Source of the DNA: Massilistercora timonensis
GTDB lineage: Bacteria; Bacillota; Clostridia; Lachnospirales; Lachnospiraceae
DNA length: 64,000 bases
Assembly: GCF_900312975.1 (NCBI RefSeq)
Contig: NZ_LT990039.1
Coordinates: 1,550,001 to 1,614,000 of the forward strand
Direction: 5' to 3'
The notes under the pieces were generated by a model. The model saw nothing but the letters and a program-made list of their open reading frames with translations, did no database searches and had not been told where the DNA came from. Numbering within the stretch: position 1 is the stretch's first letter; each line of letters starts with the position of its first letter. Made by a program: the position numbers and the translations under genes. This document shows positions 58,856 through 64,000 of this stretch, in pieces.

Positions 58856-60469
58856 ATGTTAAAACAGCAGACAAAACTAAGAGTTAGATTATATGCACGT
58901 TTATCGAAAGACGATGGGGATGCGGATAAGGAAAGCAACAGCATTACCAATCAGTTGCAGATGTTAAGGTACAATGCTAAGGAAAAAGGATTTGAAGTGA
59001 TAGGCGAATATGTGGACGATGGTTATTCTGGAACCACCTTCAACCGGCCGGATCTGAACCGTATGATTAAAGATGCTATGGACGATCCGGAACCGAGCGG
59101 TATCATGGTAAAGGATATGTCACGTTTTGGACGTAACAATGCCATGTTCATGTATTATGTGGAAGAAATCTTTCCTAATAATGATATTTTGTTTATTGCT
59201 TTGAATGATGATGTCGATACAAGATTTGATGAAAACGAGATGATGCCGTTTAAATCTATTATGAATGAGTATTATGCTCGTGATACATCAAAGAAAATCC
59301 GAAGCGTAAAAAAGACAACAGCATTGAGTGGTGGGTTCTGCGGTTCATTTGCACCTTATGGTTATGTGGTGGACCCAGAGAACAAAAGAAAGCTATTGGT
59401 TGATCCTGATACAGCACCTATTGTCAAACGAATTTTTGAATTATCGAAACAGGGCAACAGCGTTCATCAGATTGCGAGAACCTTGTGCGAGGATGGTGTT
59501 CTGATTCCGAGAGCATACAGGGCAATGAAGAACGGCACTCTGGAAACAAGTACAGGATTTAAGTTTCCAACGGATTGGGTAGCAAAGAATGTGAAGATGA
59601 TTTTGGAGAATCAAGTGTACCTGGGACATATGGTTTCTCATAAGACACAGACCAAATCATTTAAGAATAAGAAGCCGGTTGCAGTTCCGAAAGAAGAATG
59701 GATCATAGTACGGAACACCCACGAAGCGATCATTGATGAAGAAACCTTTGAACTGGTGCAGAAATTCATCAGTGTAAAAAAACAGCCGAATAAAACAGGA
59801 CGTCCTAATATATTTGTGGGTCTTGTGAAATGCCCGGATTGTGGTCGCAACATGGCGTTTTCTAATCCAAATGGAAGGGAGCCTCGCTTTCGCTGCAGAA
59901 CTTATGTAAGGAATAGCAATCTTTGTACAACCCATGCCATTTCTTATGAGGCGTTGCAACAGATTGTTATGAGTGATATTCAAAAGCATATTAAGAATAT
60001 GGAAGCCTTAGGAGATCAGTTTATACAGGAAATGCACGAATTGAGCGAAAAAGGCGGCAGTAAGAAAATCAAACAGTTCGAGAAAGACTTGGAAGTAGCA
60101 GAAAAACGGATTGCAGAAATTGATAGTGTGATTATGAAGCTCTTTGAGCAGAATGCACTCGGTAAGATTTCTGATGAACGCTTTGAAAAGATGTCCTCAG
60201 CTTATGAAAGTGAGCAGAAAGAACTTGCTCAAAAAAGAGACGAATTAAGAACTAAAATCAGAGCGGAAGAAAAGAAAACACAGAGTACCAATCAATTTTT
60301 GGAAACAATTCGTAAGTATGAAACAGTAACAGAACTGAACCGTTCTATGCTGGTGGAGCTGATTGATAGTATTTATGTATATCAGGCAGAGGGAACCGGC
60401 AAAGATCGTAAGCAAAGAGTGGAAATTAACTATCGTTTTCTTGCGGGGTCTCAATGTGGTATCGCCTGA
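58856..60469 (+). CDS. tnpX: large serine recombinase / ICE integrase (TnpX-like)
   Basis: A 537-residue serine recombinase. The resolvase domain has catalytic Ser17 (LYARLSKDD) and the Arg-rich motif VKDMSRFGRNN. It is followed by the recombinase domain (about 165-290), a zinc ribbon (CPDCGRNMAF...CRTYVRNSNLC, about 325-365), a coiled coil (about 395-485) and the end domain. It excises and integrates the ICE. ATG 58856 follows GGAAAGGAG. The stop TGA (60467-60469) is part of the host fic sequence at the right junction, so the exact C-terminus depends on the target site. Confidence 0.95.
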   Translation: MLKQQTKLRVRLYARLSKDDGDADKESNSITNQLQMLRYNAKEKGFEVIGEYVDDGYSGTTFNRPDLNRMIKDAMDDPEPSGIMVKDMSRFGRNNAMFMYYVEEIFPNNDILFIALNDDVDTRFDENEMMPFKSIMNEYYARDTSKKIRSVKKTTALSGGFCGSFAPYGYVVDPENKRKLLVDPDTAPIVKRIFELSKQGNSVHQIARTLCEDGVLIPRAYRAMKNGTLETSTGFKFPTDWVAKNVKMILENQVYLGHMVSHKTQTKSFKNKKPVAVPKEEWIIVRNTHEAIIDEETFELVQKFISVKKQPNKTGRPNIFVGLVKCPDCGRNMAFSNPNGREPRFRCRTYVRNSNLCTTHAISYEALQQIVMSDIQKHIKNMEALGDQFIQEMHELSEKGGSKKIKQFEKDLEVAEKRIAEIDSVIMKLFEQNALGKISDERFEKMSSAYESEQKELAQKRDELRTKIRAEEKKTQSTNQFLETIRKYETVTELNRSMLVELIDSIYVYQAEGTGKDRKQRVEINYRFLAGSQCGIA

Positions 60470-61001
60470 TGGAAACGGAAGAACTGCCAGACTTATGTCA
60501 GGATATATTCTGGATCTTTACGGATATGGATTTCAGGGGATTGGTTCTCTGGAAGAGTATTTTGCATATGATCCGGATGAATATTACGCTTCGCTTCAGA
60601 TGGGATTACCAGCGTTATATTATTCTGGAAGAGAAAATCCGCCGCATCCGGAAATCTGGATTAATTATTTTCTTAGGATGATGAGTCTGTATTCAAAAAA
60701 AGTATGTGAATTATCGAAGGCGTCTGAAGAAGAGGAACTGGCAGGCAGTTTTTCTTATTTAAGCAGGAAAGAAAAAGAGTTCCTGGCGTTTTTGCTAAAG
60801 AAGAGACTTTATGAATTTACACCGATCGATGTAAGCAGAATGATCGGTGTGACAAACAAAACAGTGATCAACAGATGCGCAAAACTTGTAAGCTGCGGAT
60901 TCTTGATCCCGGTTATTGTTAAAACAAGGATTCGGACTTATCGATTAAGTGACTTTTCAAGAGTAAATGAAAAACGGATTTTGAAAGAAATTTTTTATTG
61001 A
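60465..61001 (+). pseudogene. host fic gene, 3' part, cut by the ICE
   Basis: The frame reads PDGNGRTARLMSGYILDLYGYGFQGI, which is the end of the Fic motif HPFxDGNGR and the helix after it. Then come a helical region and a C-terminal winged-helix (FLLKKRLYEFTPIDVSRMIGVTNKTVINRCAKLVSCGFLI). The 5' half with the catalytic His is missing; upstream is ICE DNA. Full Fic proteins of this kind AMPylate or otherwise modify targets. The disrupted gene marks the integration site, with recombination at or near the GA of 60468-60469. Confidence 0.88.
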
Positions 61002-61067
61002 TATCCCCTATAAATATATTTGGAAAATGAATTGGACATCTAAAATCTCCCATGTTTACAATAAATC

Positions 61068-61090
61068 GTATCATGAGTTTAAGTTGATAC
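61068..61090 (+). promoter_or_regulatory. inverted repeat upstream of the amino acid transporter
   Basis: GTATCA (61068-61073) and TGATAC (61085-61090) form a small inverted repeat just before the AAAGGAG of the binding-protein gene. It may be an operator. Upstream TTGGAC/TACAAT boxes are 19 bases apart and only weakly promoter-like. Confidence 0.35.
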
Positions 61091-61112
61091 TTAGACTGAA
61101 AGGAGAAAGACA

Positions 61113-61964
61113 ATGAAAAAGACAATGAAAAAGAAACTTATTAGCGTACTATTATGCACAGCAGTAGCGGCATCACTTGCAGCCGGATGTTCTGCGGGAA
61201 ATGGTTCTGATCCACAGGAAGCAGAATCCGGGGAGACTTCAGAAGAGAAAGTCATCCGTGTTGCCTGTGAGGCGACAACTCCGGGATGGATTCAGACAGA
61301 TGAAGATGGAAATCTGTCAGGGTACGATTATGACGTGTGGACAGAGATTGGCGAACGTACAGGCTATGAAATTGACTATCAGGTTATGGAATGGGACGGA
61401 ATGTGGACTATGCTGGATACAGGAAGAATCGATTCTGTAGGTGAGCAGATCTCATCTACTCCTGACCGGGAAGAAAAATATAATCTTACATCTCCGTATG
61501 CATATAATATTTATTGTCTATTGTCCAGAGCAGATAATGAAGATCTGCAGACAATGGAAGATCTGAAGGACGGTTTGACGATTTCTTGTGAGACGAATAC
61601 CAGCGATGAATTGATTGTTGCGGCAATTGAAGAAGAGTATGGTATTATTTTAGAGCCTACCTATTATGATGGAATGTCTGTTCAGGAAGTGGCATTGGGA
61701 CGCTGTGATCTGTGGCCGCGCGCGGAAACTTCCTGCCTGACAACAATTAAAGAAGTAGATAATCTTCAGATTTTAGGAAAAACCAATGTTTTAGAGACAA
61801 ACGTATATCCATTTGCGAAAACAGACCGAGGGGAAGAATTATGTCAGATAGTATCAGAGGCATTGGAAGAAATGCATGAAGACGGAACTTTATCTGAACT
61901 CTCCCAAAAATGGTTTGATATGGATATTTCCGAAAAACCAGAGGGCGCAGAAGCTTTACAGTAA
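61113..61964 (+). CDS. amino acid ABC transporter binding lipoprotein
   Basis: A 283-residue solute-binding protein with a lipoprotein signal peptide (LAAGC, lipid-carrying Cys26) and the family 3 pattern: LSGYDYDVWTEIGERTGYEIDYQVMEWDGMWTMLDTGRIDS, then the second lobe and a C-terminal LSELSQKWF. It is anchored outside the membrane and delivers a polar amino acid, probably cystine given the neighbouring C-S lyase, to the permease. This is host DNA, not ICE. ATG 61113 follows AAAGGAG; ATG 61125 is a second option. Confidence 0.92.
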   Translation: MKKTMKKKLISVLLCTAVAASLAAGCSAGNGSDPQEAESGETSEEKVIRVACEATTPGWIQTDEDGNLSGYDYDVWTEIGERTGYEIDYQVMEWDGMWTMLDTGRIDSVGEQISSTPDREEKYNLTSPYAYNIYCLLSRADNEDLQTMEDLKDGLTISCETNTSDELIVAAIEEEYGIILEPTYYDGMSVQEVALGRCDLWPRAETSCLTTIKEVDNLQILGKTNVLETNVYPFAKTDRGEELCQIVSEALEEMHEDGTLSELSQKWFDMDISEKPEGAEALQ

Positions 61965-61986
61965 ATAAATCATTAGGAGAATATTT

Positions 61987-62652
61987 ATGGATTGGGAATT
62001 TTGTGTCAGTGCTTTTGGCTCTATGATGAATGCGCTTCCAGTGACATTATCTTTGACAGGAATTTCATTTGTATTGTCTCTGATTCTTGCAGTGATCATT
62101 GCCGTCATAGATTATTTCAAAATTCCGGTACTGCGTCAGATTTTTGCAGTATATGTGTCGTTTTTCAGGGGGACTCCATTGATCCCGCAGCTTTTTCTGC
62201 TGTATTTTGGAATTCCTACATTTGTCCCGGCTCTTCGGGATGTTCCGGCGTTTTATGTTTGTATTGTAGGGCTTACCCTGAATGCGGCGGCTTATATGAA
62301 AGAAGTGGTCCGCGGGGCGCTTCTTTCCGTTCCCGAGGGGCAGAAAGAGGCGGCGCTTGCCCATGGAATGACGCCGATGCAGACAATGATGCGGATCGTA
62401 TTGCCGCAGGCGGCACGTGTTGCAATACCTGCATTGTTTAATAATCTTGTGGATATTGTAAAGGGAACTTCGATGGCTTTTACAATTGGCGTTGTTGAGA
62501 TTACTGCGGCAGCTGATCTGAGGGCGTCCGTTACATTCAACTATTTTGAAGCGTATATGGTTTTGATGCTGCTTTATTGGGTTATTATTCTGATTTTAGA
62601 GCGGCTGGAGGCTGTTGTGGAAAAACGTCTGTCTGTGGGTTACATCAGATAA
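61987..62652 (+). CDS. amino acid ABC transporter permease (His/Glu type)
   Basis: A 221-residue permease with about five membrane segments (near 10-42, 55-75, 85-105, 148-166 and 188-208). The EAA loop reads [26 protein letters not shown] near residues 118-143. It is the single membrane subunit working as a homodimer with the ATPase downstream. ATG 61987 follows TAGGAGAA. Part of the host operon. Confidence 0.93.
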   Translation: MDWEFCVSAFGSMMNALPVTLSLTGISFVLSLILAVIIAVIDYFKIPVLRQIFAVYVSFFRGTPLIPQLFLLYFGIPTFVPALRDVPAFYVCIVGLTLNAAAYMKEVVRGALLSVPEGQKEAALAHGMTPMQTMMRIVLPQAARVAIPALFNNLVDIVKGTSMAFTIGVVEITAAADLRASVTFNYFEAYMVLMLLYWVIILILERLEAVVEKRLSVGYIR

Positions 62653-62665
62653 GAGGAGAAACAGG

Positions 62666-63844
62666 ATGATTAAGATAAAAAATCTGCATAAAAATTTTGG
62701 AAATCTGAATGTCTTAAAAGGACTGGACCTGGAGATCCAAAAGGGCGAGGTTGTTGCAGTCATTGGATCTTCCGGCACTGGAAAATCCACACTTCTTCGC
62801 TGTCTGAATTATCTGGAACAGCCGGATGAAGGGATCATTACAATAGATGACGTCACTGTTGATGCCAGAAACTGTACGAAGAAGGAGATTAATCAACTGC
62901 GCAGGCAGTCGGCAATGATTTTTCAGACCTTTAACTTGTTCCTTAATAAGGATGTGCTTCACAATGTCATGGAACCTTTGGTAACTGCCCGGAAGATGAA
63001 CAAAGAAGAGGCGAGAGAAGAGGCAATTAAATATCTGAGGAAAGTCGGTATGGAAGAAAAGCTAAATCAGTACCCGTCTACATTATCTGGCGGTCAGCAG
63101 CAGCGGGTAGCGATTGCGCGCTCTATGGCGGTACAGCCTAAAGTGCTGCTGTTTGATGAACCGACTTCCGCGCTGGATCCGGAATGGGTGCAAGAAGTTC
63201 TGGAAGTTATTTCAGAGCTTGCCAGAGAACACTTTACGATGATCATTGTGACACATGAAATGCAGTTTGCGCGGGAAGTGGCTGACCGGGTGATCTTTAT
63301 GGAAAATGGAGTGATCATTGAAGAAGGATCGCCAGAGGAACTTTTCCAGAACCCCCAAAATCCTCGTACACGGGCGTTTCTGAAGTTGGAAGCAGACGGC
63401 GGATTTGAGATTATTCACACCATGAATTTTAAAGAAATGGTTCCTCTTTTTATCCGTGCAGGTCTGGAAGTGAAACCAGATGAGCCAGTCCCGGAGAATT
63501 TGATCACTTGTTTTGAAGTGATCCGAAAAAAAGATCATATACGGGTTGGCGGAGCGGCTCTTGTAAAAAAGGAAGGGGAATATATCCTTCGCTGTGTTGC
63601 CATTGAAAAGGAATATCAGGGGCAGGGACTTGGAAGCATGGTGGTGCTTGCGGCTGTCGATGAGGCAAAAATGTATGGGGCTAAGCGTCTTTTGCTTAAT
63701 GCAAAGGTTCCTGGATTTTATAAGAAACTGGGGTTTCAGATTATTCCAAGAGAAGCGTCTCCAATTGAGTTTTCCGATTGCCAGACATGTCCCCGCTTTC
63801 ATAACGGTTGTGACTCAGAGATTATGATTTTGGAATGGGAATAG
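62666..63844 (+). CDS. amino acid ABC ATPase fused to a GNAT acetyltransferase domain
   Basis: A 392-residue protein. Residues 1-248 are a full polar amino acid ATPase: Walker [10 protein letters not shown] (about 33-41), signature [14 protein letters not shown], Walker [14 protein letters not shown] and the H-loop VTHEMQ. Residues about 255-392 are a GNAT-like domain with the acetyl-CoA loop [12 protein letters not shown] and [14 protein letters not shown], then a Cys pair ([11 protein letters not shown]). The usual ATPase ends near residue 250, so this is a fusion. The acetylated substrate may be the imported amino acid or an amine product. ATG 62666 follows AGAGGAGA. Confidence 0.93.
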   Translation: MIKIKNLHKNFGNLNVLKGLDLEIQKGEVVAVIGSSGTGKSTLLRCLNYLEQPDEGIITIDDVTVDARNCTKKEINQLRRQSAMIFQTFNLFLNKDVLHNVMEPLVTARKMNKEEAREEAIKYLRKVGMEEKLNQYPSTLSGGQQQRVAIARSMAVQPKVLLFDEPTSALDPEWVQEVLEVISELAREHFTMIIVTHEMQFAREVADRVIFMENGVIIEEGSPEELFQNPQNPRTRAFLKLEADGGFEIIHTMNFKEMVPLFIRAGLEVKPDEPVPENLITCFEVIRKKDHIRVGGAALVKKEGEYILRCVAIEKEYQGQGLGSMVVLAAVDEAKMYGAKRLLLNAKVPGFYKKLGFQIIPREASPIEFSDCQTCPRFHNGCDSEIMILEWE

Positions 63845-63853
63845 GTAAAATGA

Positions 63854-64000
63854 ATGAAAGAGGTATTAACGTTTCGTGATCGACAGAATACGAACTGTGA
63901 AAAATGGGATGGATTGTCTGATCAATTTGGACAATCGGATCTGCTTCCCCTGTGGGTGGCTGATATGGATTTTGAAGCGCCTTTATGCGTGCAGGAAGCG
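63854..64000 (+). CDS. PatB/MalY-type PLP-dependent C-S lyase, 5' part
   Basis: The frame MKEVLTFRDRQNTNCEKWDG...LLPLWVADMDFEAPLCVQEA is the standard start of PatB/MalY cystathionine beta-lyase-like aminotransferases (KWD and LPLWVADMDF motifs). It runs off the window at base 64000. It follows the ABC operon by 9 bp, suggesting that the host operon imports and cleaves cystine or a related thiol amino acid. Confidence 0.88.
   Translation, partial: MKEVLTFRDRQNTNCEKWDGLSDQFGQSDLLPLWVADMDFEAPLCVQEA

Larger units (their letters stand above)
1..60469. mobile_element. Tn1549/CTn-type integrative and conjugative element (left end outside window)
   Basis: The stretch carries a full conjugation set (PcfB, VirD4, Maff2, VirB6, PrgI, VirB4, wall hydrolase, MobC, relaxase) in the order known from Tn1549-like elements, and ends with TnpW and a large serine recombinase. 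The right boundary is inferred from the recombinase stop codon falling inside a host fic gene (near 60468). The left end and the missing 5' part of fic are not in the window. Two cargo modules and one group II intron are inserted in it. Confidence 0.93.

Noticed and set aside
1..64000. CRISPR array, tRNA or rRNA genes
   Set aside because: No regularly spaced short repeats, clover-leaf sequence or rRNA-like stretch was seen on either strand.

Overview
The window is the internal and right-hand part of a large integrative and conjugative element (ICE) of the Tn1549 / Clostridioides difficile CTn family, followed by about 3.5 kb of host chromosome. Gene content (TTG starts, strong AGGAGG ribosome sites, Gram-positive lipobox, sortase, PcfB/PrgI/Maff2/CD1108-type transfer proteins, large serine recombinase) points to a gut Clostridia host, most likely Lachnospiraceae. 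The species cannot be named from the sequence. The left end of the ICE lies outside the window.

Layout. 1-6255: accessory ICE proteins (LPD1-type protein, DUF3846), PcfB and the VirD4-type coupling protein. 6501-9485: the small maff2 gene, split by a complete 2.77 kb group II intron. 9496-24556: the type IV secretion operon (VirB6/TrbL-like, SpoVG-like, MT-A70 methylase, PrgI, VirB4, M23+NlpC/P60 wall hydrolase, DUF4315, DUF4366) and a giant Cna-B adhesin fused in frame to its own class B sortase. 24556-26350: an AbiE-type toxin-antitoxin pair with a palindromic operator. 26434-27924: phage-like nucleotide genes (DUF1599-like, ThyX, dUTPase). 28044-35896: XRE regulator, SLOG protein, DUF3789, DUF5688, topoisomerase III, several ICE proteins of unknown function, and MobC. 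36028-39375: an AT-rich response regulator-ABC-histidine kinase cargo module. 39513-41302: CD1845-type protein and the relaxase. 41330-44945: a thiamine salvage cargo operon behind two tandem TPP riboswitches. 45321-45453: a cluster of hairpins. 45660-56065: two MacB/BceAB-like ABC transporters, a two-component system and split regulators, sharing one operator motif. 56264-60469: sigma factor, metallophosphoesterase, TnpW and the TnpX-like integrase.

The ICE ends inside a host fic gene near 60468. Beyond it lie a polar amino acid (probably cystine) ABC transporter, whose ATPase carries a GNAT domain, and the start of a PatB/MalY-type C-S lyase.

The most notable observations are these. (1) Both cargo modules are bracketed by direct duplications of the 3' end of the ICE gene they follow (54 bp of mobC, 278 bp of the relaxase gene). 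(2) The intron boundaries in maff2 can be set to the base, because removal restores a 71-residue protein. (3) The adhesin-sortase fusion also has a predicted N-terminal thioester domain. (4) Three promoter regions in the ABC/two-component cluster share an operator. (5) Two adjacent genes seem to start at ATT.
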